Shown piece by piece: positions 1-13,217 of a DNA stretch of 64,000 nt. How positions within the stretch are numbered: position 1 is the first letter of the stretch; every line of letters begins with the position of its first letter. Position numbers and translations under genes: made by a program. This DNA is from Zonotrichia leucophrys gambelii (lineage: Eukaryota; Chordata; Aves; Passeriformes; Passerellidae). The stretch is from assembly GCF_028769735.1 (NCBI RefSeq), contig NC_088171.1:76649216-76713215 (forward strand), written 5' to 3'. Below the pieces are notes generated by a model. That model saw only the letters and a program-made list of their open reading frames with translations, did not search any database and was not told the DNA's origin.

Positions 1-2349
1 GTCTGTTGTTTTCTAAGAAATATTCTCACTCAATCACCTTCATCCTCTGAAGGAAAGACGAAGAGATTCTGTTATTCCAGAAAAGTTTTATAGAGAATTT
101 ATTTAATCTTCATTGTTTAAATACAGATTAAATTTATTGGCTTCCTATAATGATAGAGAAAGTCGAATTTGAACAAAATGACAAAAATGCACATGATTCC
201 AGAACCACTCGGATGTTTTCAAAAGAAGAGGCTATGCATCTGCAGACTTCCAGCTTATATCTGTGTTTCATGTACGTATGCAAACTCTGACTTTTGAGTC
301 ACAAAATTTTTTTGCAGTTTCAAATTCTTTCAGAACTTTGCTGAAGTCTGGGAATATGCATGCAGCTGCACATTCCCAGCATCTTCTAAGAGTTTTGTGT
401 GATTCATACCAAAGATATACATTCTAAGAGAAGAAGTGTTATTTAAGAGCCTTAAAAATTTATTAACATTTTAATGGATGCTTGGCAAGTTTTAAAGTAA
501 AATTTGGCTATAAAAATAATTCAAGAAACCTAAATGCAAAAATATGCTTATCATGATTCTCACCAATAAGTCACTAAATTCAGTGATGCTGTTTAAATTC
601 TAAATTTTAAAAGCCCCAAATCCCCATATTCACATCTATCCCTGGGGTACCCAACTTTCTTTCAAGAGAAAGGACAACATATTTGTCATAGAAAACTGTC
701 AGTGCATGACAGATCATATGCCACAAATAGTAGTGGGACTTCTTTGAAATTATGGCCTTGCTGAATACTTAGAATATGCTTAAGCATATGCAGAAATGTG
801 TGTTAAATATATTAAGCTTAAATAAAGCTTCCAGAAACAGAGGATTTATTTTGACACTTTGATTAACAGTTTTAAATAGAAAGAAATAATACTCAGATAT
901 GCCCCACACATTTCCACATATCAGAGAAGGTATTCCTCAATATAAACAATTTATAAAATGGTCTCTCAATATGCCATTGTTTTTGTTTTATGAGAGGCTT
1001 GGTTGATTTACCCTGGTTTTCCTGGGGAGGGATGTGATGGCTTTGTTGAAATGAGTGCTCTTCTGTCAGGAATATATTTGTGTTTCTTTATTACTGAATG
1101 TAGAATAAAAAGCCTCTTATAGTCCTGCAGAATCAGTAAACAGAACATAGATCACTACAAATACAGAATGGGTTGTACATGACTTGATGTCCCATCCTCC
1201 AAACTCTTACTTGTGAGATTAAAACAATAATTTTCAAAATATTGCAGATAAGACATACAGTGATGTGTTCAGTCACAAAGGCACAGGAGACTCTTGGCTA
1301 ATTTAAGGCAAAACAATGCCCAATGGTCAATTAGAAAGTTTTATTGATGGCAAAAATTATTTAAACCTTAAACATTAAGGTAGTTTGAATGGCCCATGGT
1401 GGCAATGATTTAACTTTCCTGAGCAGAAGGGAAATTCCAACTTTTCTGACTAACTTTTCGTAACAGCACATGACAACAAATTCTGATCAGCCCATAGTAG
1501 CAGTGTTTTATACTTTTAAACTTATGCCAGGCTGAACAACCCAACACAGAAGCAATATAGATTTGTAAGGAGAGGAAGAGAAGAAGAAGGAAAGATAAGA
1601 AAATAGAGGAAAAGATCAGGATCACTAGGCAGAGTTCCAGAGACATCTCTGGTTCATTTCCTTTGGATGGAGGGTGAGCACCCAGCCCCTCTCACTTGTG
1701 CCATTTATAGGTTAGCCCTTGCATATTCACAATTTGTTATTTTTGAACTCTTCAGAAGTGGACAGGGGGAGTCTTTTGCTTTCAATCCCACTCTCTCTGT
1801 CAGACACGCAAGTGCAGTTCTGTCTCAAACTTGGGTTTAGAGATAGTTGTTATCCAGAAGAAGGAAGCTGGTCCCAGAAAAATGCTATCCTGCCTCTGCA
1901 AGACCCTCTTTGGGTCTTATCTCATTGGCATGGTAACATTCCTTTTCTTTTCTGCCAAGTGTTTGAAATATTTACTCTTTCAGTTTTTTAGTCTCTCAAG
2001 CAAACATTCCCAAATTGTTTGCAGGAGGAGAAATCTCCAAAGCACTTCAGAGCATAATTCCCTGAAGTAAGAGTTGCTACAACATTTCATGTAATTTACT
2101 TATCTCCATTTTTAAACAACTTCTAGCTATCAGTAACTGGCAAAAACCCCTGATTGCCAGTAGCAATTTGGCTGGATAATGCACCTTTATCACTCTTTTA
2201 TCCAATTTGAGAATTATCTGATTTATTTGGCATTAAGTTACTGAAACTTTCACAGGAAAAGCCGTGGCCATGCACTGCTGTCATGAATTTTCATTGTAGC
2301 AGTGCGTGCTATATTTGGGGACAATAAAAAAAGGAAATTTTAAGTTATA
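1..2349. other. AT-rich unique DNA, no supported feature
   Basis: This stretch is AT-rich and non-repetitive by eye. The open frames on either strand are short, lack convincing splice sites and look like chance. I see no CR1, LTR or tandem repeat here. If the minus-strand gene continues downstream, this would be intron or 3' flank. Confidence 0.5.
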
Positions 2350-2480
2350 GCAAAAAGGAGACCAGAAATAAGGATGGTGAGCTCACCAACAGGGACACAG
2401 ACAAAGCAAAGGAGTTTAATGCTTTCTTTACCCCAGTCTTCAGCACTAATGATAGGCTATCAATCCCCCTGCAAAAAACA
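2350..2480 (+). mobile_element. CR1 LINE internal fragment (start of reverse transcriptase region)
   Basis: The segment around 2400-2450 resembles the part of avian CR1 just before the reverse transcriptase domain, where the element encodes a phrase like 'NAFF..VFS'. It carries an in-frame stretch reading FNAFFTPVFST. The copy is short and diverged, and both ends are indistinct. It may belong with the next CR1 piece at 3175-3560 as one internally deleted insertion, since both are on the plus strand. The identification is from memory of the CR1 consensus. Confidence 0.5.
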
Positions 2481-3174
2481 ACAATAAAACAAATCTTGGA
2501 TTTCCTTTGGTGGTTTTTTTACATTTCTGAAAAGGACATTTCTTCTTAAAAAGCAATCATGCTTTTCAAGAAGTACATTGTGTATAATGTGCTTTGCCCA
2601 GCTCCAGCAGTGTGGGGAGCATTGTAGAGGATGACAGCATGTTTCAGATCACTCTGACTCCTTGAGATAAAGTGTAAATCTAGAAACTGTATGAATTCCC
2701 ACTCTGGACATCAGAATCCAGAAATGTTCACAGAAACCTGGCAACCATAAATGTAAAGTGGTAAATATGCCCAGAATTTTTGACATCCTTGCATAAGGGC
2801 ATGGCTTTGGTGTGCAAGCATTTTTTGTCATTACATTGATTTTGCCTCTATTTGAAAAAGCGTTATTTTCTTTTTGTGTTCTCTCCATTCAGCAAGTATC
2901 AGAGGATCCAACTTAAGTCACAGATGGGCAATATAAGAAAATATTTATCATGAAACAGTAAACACACTTTTCCATACAGAATTTGCCCAATTTAGTTTGA
3001 AAGTAGATTCAAGATATCCGCTTAGGATTTTGTAAAGAGTTTTTATGCAATTATTTGCTCTCCAGCCTACAAGAAATTTGCAGCTGAGGAGTAATACTGT
3101 GATGGTAGGATTCCAACTAGCAGTGTTACACAGTGGCAATGCTACCTTTACGACCTCACCAGTTCTTGCTGAAG

Positions 3175-3560
3175 GTAAACCACTGTCCAGAGGGATCTGG
3201 ACAGGCTGGATTGACGGGCCAAGCCCAGTGGTAGGAGGTTCAACAAGGCCAAGTTCCAAGTGCAAGTTGTAGCCTGTACTTTGGCTACAACAACCCCATG
3301 CAGTGCTACAGACTGGGGACAGAGTGGCTGGAAAGTGGTCCAATGGAAAAGCACCTGGGAATGCTGGTCAACACCAGCTGGACATGAGCCAGCCCGCCCA
3401 GGTGGCCAAGAAGGCCAAAGGCATCCTGGTCTGTATCAGCAATAGTGTGCCCAGCAGGACCAGGACTGTGATTTTCCCTCTTTACTCAGCACTCATGAGG
3501 CCACACCTCAAATCCTGTGTTCAGTTCTGGGTTCCTCAAGATGCACTTGGAAGAAGAAAG
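3175..3560 (+). mobile_element. CR1 LINE fragment, end of ORF2
   Basis: This is a recognisable avian CR1 segment covering the end of the reverse transcriptase ORF. It includes blocks for a 'RFNKAKC' type motif, 'HNNPMQ', 'LDMSQ', '[14 protein letters not shown]' and '[18 protein letters not shown]'. Frameshifts and stops break the ORF, so it is inactive. The usual 3' untranslated end is missing: similarity fades after about 3560, so this copy is truncated on both sides. Confidence 0.85.
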
Positions 3561-5088
3561 GGCACATATGACAAAAGGACACTTTTTGGGGTCTATAATA
3601 GAGGATACCTGCAGGCAAATCTGGCAATGTGAAGAGCTTTCAGGTATTGAGGGTATTTTGAGGGTCATTTGTACTGGGATTTTTTATGCCTTCTGAACCA
3701 TCTCACAGCTTCAGATTAAAAAAATCCAAAAATCCTACATTAGAAAAGAAAACCTCTGTAACACTGCAAAAAATAATTATAAAAATTCTGTTTATAAAGT
3801 ATTTCAAGTCTAACTATCTGCCCTTAGGTTAAGACTCAAGAAGTATCAAACTCAAACAAGAAGTTATTACAAAGGAATCTTGGAGTGTGACAGAGGATAC
3901 TTTTTTCAAAAAGTCTGCTGGCAAACTAGAACAAAATCATTATGAAAAGAATAACTAAAGGGCTGAGGAACATGCTTTATAGTCTTTCAGGAGCTCAATC
4001 TATTTAATATGTCAGAAAGAATAAAAAGATAATTCGTTTACAAGTGGGAAAAGCCTCCAAGGGAAAAGAAGTTTGATTGCAGAGGGTTGGTACAAAAGAT
4101 TTTATTAAACCCAACAGCTGAAAAGTGAAGCTAAACAAGCCCATCTATTCAACAATGCAAAGCAGATATTTTGATATTTAGGAGCATCAGGGATACTTGA
4201 ACATTGCCTAATGATTTTTCTAGTACAGAGAATCAGCAGATAATTTTTAGTAATACTAAGATTTCTGAGGCTTCTGTATAGCAAATCCACAAATGCAAAA
4301 AGAGCAGACCAAGTTAAATGTACATGTCTCACTGTGATCTGTAGCTCTACTGTGATTTTGTACTTCACAGTAATGACACCTAGAGAACCATCTCACTGGA
4401 CATTTGGAAGTAGCATAGCTGCCACGCGTGATACTGCATTTGGTTGATGATAGGTTACATAGAATTATACAAACAACACAGCTCAGTCAGTACTGCCCTC
4501 CTTCTCCCACTATTTAGGGGTACACCTTTTTAGTGCCCCCCTTCTGATGGGAATTTCCTTTGGACTCTGAGCATAGAAGCAATACTTTTATTTCTTGAAC
4601 AGTGACTTTTAACAGAGTGCCAGGGGAAAGTTGTTGCTCCCCTTTACTTTGTCTCACAGAGGATGAAGTAGGATTCAGACTTTTAAATAAAAGTTCTCAT
4701 TTGTGCTGGGTTTACCTGACAAGGTGCCATCAGCATCACTGGAAGGTCTGCAGGGGCTGTCCCTCTGTGGGACACCCAAGCACAGATGATCCCAGTGGCT
4801 CCAGTGTCCCCAGTGCAGGGCATGGATGGTTGTGCCCCTCAGCCACAGGCAGGTGCCTCACCCCAGACTGGAATTATGGATAGAAAGAGCTAAAGCAATA
4901 CGTAGCAATTAATATAAAATTCAAGATACATTGTACTGGCATGCTATGCAGTATGAAAAAGTGAGATACCTAAATTTATCCCTAAATTTAGAATACTTCA
5001 TCATTCCTTGCTCAGCTGCCTTCAGTTAGCAATGCTGCCCATCAAAATGGTTGTAAGGACATTCACCAAATAAGAGAGGAAGCCTGAC
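3561..5088. other. Intron or flank; one GC-richer patch of unknown origin
   Basis: Mostly AT-rich unique DNA. A GC-richer patch at about 4735-4880 reads like an old repeat or LTR remnant but I could not assign it. No exon with acceptable splice sites was seen between 3561 and 5088. Confidence 0.4.
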
Positions 5089-5134
5089 CTGTAAAGTCTT
5101 GATCATACTCTTTCCGTAGCTTTCTGCAGGGCCC
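5089..5134 (-). CDS. Candidate 46-bp coding exon of the unidentified minus-strand gene
   Basis: On the minus strand this interval follows a weak-to-fair acceptor ending in CTGTAG and ends ACAG before a gtcagg donor, which is unusual at the third intron base. It reads GPCRKLRKEYDQDFT plus one base, and a second frame is also open. If the exon at 5624-5761 precedes it, that exon ends on a complete codon and this one starts on one, so phase agrees. The short length and weak donor make chance a real possibility. Confidence 0.3.
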
Positions 5135-5623
5135 CTACAGTAGGCTAGTTATCAAAAAAAGGAAGGGACAATTTTGACATTTACCTTCATTTTCCTGTTT
5201 TGTGCAGCTAATAGCTCCTATTGTACATCAAACTTACACAGACATAGAAGATACAACAAACAAGCTGCAAAGTTTTTGTGACATCCGGGGAACAAGTGCA
5301 CTGCTGTCCTTAAAAGATTTGACTGGCATGGTCTGAGATGTGCTTAAATATTGTAATGAAAGTTTGATATTCACACGGAATTACTGAAAAGGGATTGTAA
5401 AAGATAATCTAGAGGAACAAAGCATTACAATATGTTGTTGAGTATCAGCGGGCTGAAATTAAAGCAATCAATGTGTTTGGGAGCTCGTCATTTACCAGCT
5501 ATAAAAACATGAAGCTAGCAAATTGTCTTCACAGAATGTTAAGTGAAAGGGAGAATATGAGCTGCAGGGAAAAGTACTTGATCTAAAGGTAAGAAGAGTA
5601 ATTTCCAGTACAGGTAGACTCAC

Positions 5624-5761
5624 CTCAGCTCCAACTGGCCCTGCTAAAACATAGCTCCCTCCTTCTTCTCCAATACAGACTCCACAGACCATGGCTGGCA
5701 AACACATGGCTTTGAATGCGTCCATTCCGTGAGCACATTTAAAAATAGAAAGATACAAGCA
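5624..5761 (-). CDS. Coding exon (138 bp) of the unidentified minus-strand gene
   Basis: The exon ends GCTGAG before gtgagt, a near-consensus donor. The most likely acceptor is a pyrimidine-rich stretch ending CCATCCAG at 5764-5762. It is open in one frame only, for 46 complete codons. The C-terminal half reads VCGVCIGEEGGSYVLAGPVG and looks protein-like. A shorter version starting at about 5699 after TTTGCCAG is possible but would change the start phase. Phase 0 at both ends fits the upstream candidate at 9225-9278. No domain is recognised. The block is rich in Cys, Gly and Val, and no function is inferred. Confidence 0.5.
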
Positions 5762-8700
5762 CTGGATGGGATTCAGAGAAAGTCATCTGGCTGATCTACA
5801 TGGGTGAAAATTCACACTTAAATATAAATCCTCCCTTCATAAGGTCATTCACCACTTTCTAGGCTATTTAAATGAAAAGAGTAGACTAAACTAAAACATT
5901 CTCTTCCTTGTACTTTTCAAATAACATTCCATATAATAAGAAGAATATCCCATGCAAAGACTTATCATCTATTACTTGAAATGTCCATTAGGAAAGAGGA
6001 ATTCAATCCCTTTACAACTAACTTTTCATCTGAGTCAGTGAATTTAGGCAGCTTTTCCTTTTTTCTTGTACCATGTTTTTCCTTTTCCCCTGTACCATGC
6101 TATGGTGTTTCTTCACAGCAATATTTTATAAAGAAATACAGTAGTTATATACACTCGTCTTCAGATAACCTGGTTCAAACAAAGTCACATATCTGGTACT
6201 AATTTTTGCAATGGCTGTATTTAGTCCCTGTAGTTGGTGGAGGCAGTGAAATTAATATTGATTTCATACTTCTTACACAGATAGTTCCAGGAAAACATCA
6301 CAAGCATGCAAATTAATGCAAATTAATTTGCCGTTTGTTTTTTTTTAATTATTTTTAATTCAAGTCCTACTGACATCATTGGCACCTGGGACTTCACAGG
6401 GAGAATTAAACTGCAAGGGAAGGAGCAGCACTTATGGAAAAATGTGTGCAACTATACAAGAGAGCTCTGCATAAAGCAGAAGTTGATATTGAGGAAAAAC
6501 AGATAAAAGGATAACATATTGGACCTAAATATTACATACTCATTATAAAAAAAAAATCTGGAAATCCCAATAGTGAAGTAATCAACAAGGAGCAAAGCCC
6601 TTGAAGTGAAATATTCTTTCACAAATCATGACAGGTCCCTTTCACTAAGTTGATTTACAGCACAGAACTAACAAAGAACCATAATAATCTGAAAAGCGAG
6701 CCAGTCATTCAATTTAAAAATAAGCCACAGGTTTACTAGAAACACAAAAGACTTCTGACAGTCTTTTAAATAGCTACAAGGAGAGCTTTGCTCGTCAGAA
6801 AATGAAAATCAGAAAGTGAAAATGAAAAAAAAAGCCCTTGAATCTTTAGAAAATTATTTTGAAAAAAGCCAGTTTCTGGATTTAGTACAAGTTTTTCCCT
6901 GCTTCAGTTTATGACAGGAAGACTACTTTTAAAGTAAAAAAATAAGCTTTGGAGACCATTTAAGTCAATAACTGAGATGAAAGTTAACATATTTTAAATA
7001 ATTAAATATGACAAAAGTAAATTCCACCCTAAGTATATTGGCTATACGGATTTCTACTTTTAGTCATTTTGCAAAGATATGTCACACTTGCAATATCATT
7101 AAAAACCAGGAGTATAATAACAAATCTTAAATTTTCTAAGGAAAATATTTAAGCATCTGATTCATCACTGAAGGAAAAAAAAAAGAATCTCAGACAAGTT
7201 TGCTGAAAAGATTTTAAAATCTTACTGATTAGGAAGGTTGTGTGTATGTGGAATAAATTTAAGTTAGTGACTTTTCACAATGCTAAAATTGTTGAGTGCA
7301 ACTTCAAGATGTGTCCAAAGTGTACTTCTACAAAAATATATTTTTTTATATCAATAGCATCTGCCACATTTACCGTTGGAGTACTTGACAGGCACAAAAT
7401 CTTCATCTATGTGGAAAATAATTACATCTAGTTCTACTAATTCTTCATGGATTTCAAACAATCAGATTCTGTCTTCATTCCCCTTAATGAAGACTGCCTA
7501 AAAGAACAGTGAACAGCTACTTATGATTCTGAAAGATATATTCTGTTTACATGTACACAGAAAAGCAGCTCTTTTCTCAGTTCTTCCCTAAATATCAATT
7601 CCATATAAAATATAATACATGTTTTTTAGCTCAGTCTTTGCTTCTGTCCAAGTGAAGTAAACTCCTGCCCCTCTGTTACATCAAAAGGGGAGATTTACTC
7701 AAACCCTTCATATTTATTAGTCTGTCAGAACCCCTGGAAGGCTGAGACCCTTCTGCCCAGTCAATCTGTCAGCATCCTATTATGGGGCGCCTTCACTGAG
7801 TGGTTCAATGGATTGGAGGGTAGCTTGACCAACTTTTTCAGGGTCACACTCCAACCAGAAGAGACCCCTACTGGGTCTCCACACCTTTACCTACTGCCAG
7901 CGACTGTCAGTGCTCTTGAAGGATGCACATTAACAGTTTACAGAATGAAATTCCATAAAATTTTGATGAGTTAAGGTTAAAGGATTGCTATGATTATGTC
8001 TGACTTCTAAAACATGTTCAAAGCAATATATTAATTCAAAAGCACTATGCAGACAAGCTCTAATCCCCCCAGAATCTGGTATGAAATCATCATTCAGTGC
8101 TTACAGAGTATAAATCTTACCCAATAGGCTCTCAACAAGGGAAAAGACAGGTTTATCCTGTCAGCTGATCCCAAAGTTTACAATGGAACCTTCTCCAACT
8201 CTTCCCCATTCCTAATTCAATTTTATATTCTTTATTTGTGTTTAGGAGGAGCTTGAGTTACATTAGTCATCCATGTTACTCAGTGCAGGGTCATTGTACC
8301 TTGGGGTGTGTATCTCAGGATAATACCTGAGCTAACCTTGGGATGGGAACCTGCACCAGTCCAAGGAGAGTGATTTCACTACAGCTGCAGATTAAGCAGC
8401 AGAGCATTTTCCTTTATCTCCCTTGGTTGTCAGCTGTGTGAAGTTTATCAAAGATGAAGCACGCTGAGTTCTCTCCTCTGCAGGGGTTTCAACAGAGCCT
8501 GTTTGTGGTGTCTCCACTCCACTCCACTCCACTCTTCATCTAATCTCCTTTAGTATTATATGTGGGAGACTGGGTATGTTGACTGTGTTGCATCCAGAGA
8601 GTAGCAATCATATTTTCCCCAGTAATTTCCATACCATTATCTTTTTTTACCCTCATCTTCCCACGCCGTCCAAGACAAAGACTACATAAGATAAAGAGGA

Positions 8701-9224
8701 TAGTTCCATTGCTAGACTGAGCCACCAGCAGGATTCCACTAAGATATGGCTCCTACAGCATCTATATATAGCTTTACTATGGTGTTCCAGCAGGTTTTAC
8801 ACACCCAAACTCTCTATTTGGGGCATATGTGGGATCTAGAAGAGATTGACACACTATACTGCTAATTGTTCATAATTTTTCTGTCTCTCAGACACAAATT
8901 TTTGGAAAGTAAGGTGGAAATTTGGTTTATTTTTTGTCCAAAAAAGACTATTTTGGATTTTTGCCTATTGGAATTTTATATGTTATTCTTAAAAAAAATG
9001 CACTAATAGTAAAAGTATGAGATTGAATAATACCTTTGTTGCTATTGCTCATTTCATACATCATTAAATACTGACATATATTCTCAAAAACCAAATTGTA
9101 TTGCATTTGAAAAAGGAACTGTTAGTTTAGGAGGTATAAGCCTAATTATTTAGCAAGGATGGAATTATAAGAACAAAATTTCCATTATAGATTCATAATA
9201 AAGTGTGAGAAAGAGCTAACTTAC
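5762..9224 (-). other. Probable intron; unassigned GC-richer island at 7680-7930
   Basis: AT-rich intron-like DNA between two candidate exons. The region 7680-7930 is clearly richer in GC than its surroundings, contains no coherent ORF or splice pair, and may be a decayed repeat or LTR that I cannot name. Apart from the (TCCAC)n tract at 8512-8534, nothing else was seen. Confidence 0.4.
8512..8534. repeat. (TCCAC)n microsatellite, about 4.5 units
   Basis: A short pure pentanucleotide tandem repeat visible in the sequence. Confidence 0.9.
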
Positions 9225-9278
9225 CCTCTCTCCAACACCAAAATGACAAACAGTAAAAAGGTTTTTTCTGTTTACAGC
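9225..9278 (-). CDS. Candidate 54-bp coding exon of the unidentified minus-strand gene
   Basis: On the minus strand it lies between an acceptor ending TTTCTGAG and a strong donor (GAGAGG before gtaagtt). It reads AVNRKNLFTVCHFGVGER, exactly 18 codons with phase 0 at both ends. That fits the next exon downstream at 5624-5761. A second frame is also open and the exon is short, so support is moderate. The residue mix looks coding but I do not recognise the family. Confidence 0.42.
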
Positions 9279-10546
9279 CTCAGAAATATTAATAGTTTTA
9301 AGTGCAACATTAAAGAGTTAAGGCATTAGCATAAACATACAGGTAAACCTCCATTTTCTATCATTGCTACCATTTTAAACCAAAACAATTAAAAAAAAAA
9401 AACACCTAAACCAAACATTTTGTGGAAGAAGAATGTGGCATAGAATGAACTTATATTTCCCTTGAGTTCCCAACATCAAAAATACAATATTTTTCTGCAT
9501 AGTTTCTGTTCAGCCCTAGGGTAACCTCTGCTTCACACTGAAGGAGAAAAAGATTTATCCCATTTCTTCTCCATCATGCTCTCCACTAGCAAAGGCAGAG
9601 AGAGTTGATTATCCCTCAGTTGATTATCATTTTCCTCCTTGAAACTGAGAAAAAAGAACACAATAAAAAGGAGGCAACTGTGATATATTAATCGAAGGAA
9701 GGTGGAAAATTGGTATTTAGGGAGAAGAAAGCAACTATAAACAAAACCAACACAGCCATAATGAGCTAGACATCAAAAAAAAACCAAAAATCAAAACAGC
9801 AAAAAACAATTGAAAAACCAACTGACAGATATTACCACAATATAAGCATACATTCATATAGTAGACTTTCACTATCTGACAATCCATGTGTACTCATAGC
9901 AAGAATATCTTTTTTCCCCTGAGTGAGTATAGTCCAGACTGGCAGTGTAAAGTAACACCAGAAAGAAATAGCTGCAGAAAAAGTGGCATCCTTACACTTG
10001 GGAACCCACCAAGCATATTCTAGGGAAGCATATTTAAATGCATAAAACCAATAGAGGGAAAACCCACCTGGACATCAATTGGTATGTTTCTTTATCCCAC
10101 TCCCTCAGAAATCAGAGGTTTTTTATTTGATCAAATATATAATTTTATTCATCCTTTATTTGGAATAAATATTTTTTCCCAAAAACCTCGCTTGTGTAAA
10201 GTTAACAAATCAATTTTCGTAACTCAAGAGCATGCATTTTTCTTCTATAAAATTCAAATATTTCTGTTTGAAAATGACAGCATGAAACTCCATGAAAGTT
10301 CCAGCTTGCATGCTCCATGTTAAATGATGAAATCCTTACAGCTACTTTCAGATATCCTGATGCATAAAAAGTTTAGGTAGGGTACAGAATTTGTACAAGT
10401 ATTCTTAGAAAACCTCTAGATGGACATGATGGACCAGGAAGCTGCTTTTTCCTTTACAGAAGAGTTTTATACTGGCTATAAAATGGTATCTGATATCTCT
10501 TCAATAAAATAGTGCTCTTCATTAAAATACTGCTAAATTAATGGGG

Positions 10547-10651
10547 GAAAAACAAAACAAACAAAAAAAAAAACCAACAAAAAAAACCAAACAAAAAACC
10601 CCCAAAAACCCAACAACAAAAAAACACCCTAAAACAAAACAAAAATAACTC
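10547..10651. repeat. A-rich low-complexity tract with (AAAAC)-like units
   Basis: About 105 bp made almost wholly of A and C, with AAAAC and CCAAC motifs. It is simple sequence, possibly an expanded A-rich retroelement tail, but no element body is seen on either side. Confidence 0.85.
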
Positions 10652-11249
10652 AAAATACCACAAGACCAAGTAGCTCAGATTTCCTCCTACTAATATTGAT
10701 GGCCACCATGAACTCCAGCTGGGAAAGTTTTGTGTCCATTAGTAAGTTGAAAGCTTTTTCAAAACATGAATTTTGTAAAAGACCTTTTTCTCCAGGCTGG
10801 TAATTTAAAGTCAACAGGCATATCTGGGATTTCTGAAGGACTGTACCATCATATGTGCGAAGCCTTCCCACCTTACTGACTCTTCTCTCTCTACTGCTTT
10901 AAAAAAAGGTTTTCCTGGCTTTATATCTGCAGATTATAAGTTTCTTTTTTTCTTCCTGCATGAGAGCATTAAAGAAGCCTATTTATCTATGCACCCTAGG
11001 GAAAACCAGCTTGCCACAAATGGTGGTTTATAAGATTACATAACAGTACTTGCTATAGGCTGTTTAATAGCTTTAAAACCCACTATGAAGCCTTTTGAAT
11101 TTCACAGAGTGCCTTTAAAGAGAGAACATTTTTTCCCCTTTGGAAAACACTGCATTATTTAGCAGCATAAAACACAACTTTTGAAAGCACTGGGTATCTT
11201 TGCTATCTCTAAGACCCAGTGACTTGTGGAATTAATGGTGAAAAATTAT

Positions 11250-11289
11250 GGGAGAGGGAGAGGGAGAGGGAGAGGGAGAGGGAGAGGGA
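11250..11289. repeat. (GGGAGA)n microsatellite
   Basis: About 6.5 uninterrupted GGGAGA units. It is a purine-only strand of 40 bp, so it could form a triplex, though nothing shows that it does. Confidence 0.93.
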
Positions 11290-12799
11290 TTAAACATGTG
11301 AAGATGTACCTGAGATTCATGCAGAGATATCAAAAATCTCTGAAAAAATTACCAATTAGGCCTCCCCTTTGTGGATTTATAAAAATGATCCACTGTAATA
11401 TTTGTCTACTACATCCTGAAAATGAACAAGTTAGCATCACTATACATTTTAGAAATATTTTGATCCTTTCTTTACATAGTCATCAGATGTAAGTTAGAGA
11501 AGTATAAATACTGTTTTCTACTTAAGCAAATAAAATAATCTATATTGATATCTGAAACCTTAAAATTGATATATGAAACCAGAGACTAACCCATAAGGGC
11601 TTCAGGTTCTTTTTTTAATACCCCAAGATATGGGTCTGTTTAGAGGCCAAATGTGTGAACACCCTTCTCTCTCCAAAACTTTATCTTTTGCTGTTGTCAA
11701 TCACTATTACACAAAATGTGTTCTTAAATGCAGTAATGATGAAGTTGAAAACCATGCTTGAAATACATTCAGTCACTAACACTGTGGGATGGAAATGTTA
11801 CAGACTGCAAATTACTTAGACAATTTCAAGGTTCAGATTAAAAAAAATGTTCCTGAGATAAAATAAAGAATTCATATGTAAAAAATCCATAAACTGTTAC
11901 AGGTTGTGAAGAACGAATAAAGAAATTCAACGTGTATGCATTTGAAGAATATAGTTTAGTGTATTTGCTTACCATATGGCTAAAAAAACCAATGTAAAAT
12001 CTAATATTTCACCTCTGTCTAAAGAGAGCTTTTGATTTCAATATTTTGTTGATAGAGTAAACATGGAATTGTGATGTATGTCACAATCTACACGATGTAT
12101 GTGTAAGATATGTGTAACGTGTAGCATTATATTTAAATCATTATACTCCGAATTTTGTGGACTATGGTAAAATTTACAATCAGTGATTGGCAAGTATTTT
12201 TACTTTTTCCACTAAACATCATCCTTTCCCCTACTTTCTACACTTTTTTACTTTTGTCAAGTTCTCTAGTAGACTAAGACAGGCACTAAGGCCTATTGGT
12301 TTCTTTTTTTTAAACCCAGAGCATATGTGAATATACTCTTTTTTTCCAGCTTTCTTTTTTTTCGGTCCTAAAATAATAATGTGATATTTTATGGCCATTT
12401 TATTGACTAGTTATTCCAAAGAAGTTACTGTATATCATTCCCAGAAGCAATAAATTTGGAGTACCCTGTCCTGAACCATGTTTTTCTTAAATGCAATTTT
12501 AGTTAGACAAAAATTATATTGTATAAGTCATTCCATTAAACTTGAGGTTGCTGAAAGTTTTGGTTACTGTATAAATCTTCAAGCACTCAAAGCATTTTAA
12601 AAAGTATACCCTTAAATTCAGTTCTTATCCTGAACATGATAAGGAGTTGGTAGAAAATTTCAAATCTGTTTCAGGCTTTATTTTCATTACCTTCTAATTT
12701 CAAATTGAGCCCTAAATTAGCTGGCCATTTGATTGTAATATTGTGAAAAACTTTCCCATTTTTAAGTCATTTACAAGTAACCCAGAGATATAATTCTTA

Positions 12800-13217
12800 T
12801 AATTAAATCTTCTAGCTGAACATCATTGCTTTTTGAGAAGGCTTGCCTGTCCAAATATAAGGAGGTTTGGGAATATGAGCCTCTGCTGAGAGCCATCCAC
12901 CTACATGTCAGGAGCAAGCTCCTGTTCCAAGCAAAGAAACCTGACAGCAATCTTTCTGCTATCAACATGCCATTTTCAAACTGGATCACGACTCATCTGC
13001 AGTTTTTGAGAGCTTTTAATATAAGTATTGTCAAATGAAATGTTGTCTGTATTGCATTAAACACCATTTTGCATGGAAGCTACAGGCAGGGCAGTTAGCT
13101 TCTTCAGATTTTTCATTTAATGATAAGCAGTTAGAATTAAAAGCTGCTGCCTTTGTCATTGTAAAAATGGACATTTCCACCATTTTGCCAGCTTTTCATT
13201 GCAATGGTATTTTCTAA
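12800..13217. promoter_or_regulatory. Candidate conserved non-coding element
   Basis: This roughly 420-bp block is less AT-biased and of higher complexity than its surroundings. Both strands stay open for 60-70 codons, but no splice donor of reasonable quality flanks them. Around 13080-13180 it packs homeodomain-like TTTAATGATAAG and SOX-like CTTTGTC and CATTGT motifs, a texture familiar from vertebrate enhancers. This is pattern judgement only. A plus-strand coding exon (LLRAIHLHVRSKLLFQAKK-type frame) or a retropseudogene piece are alternatives. Confidence 0.25.

Noticed and set aside
10650..10871. 73-codon minus-strand frame
   Set aside because: The upstream boundary has no pyrimidine tract and the downstream edge has only a weak gtcttg. 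There is no phase support.
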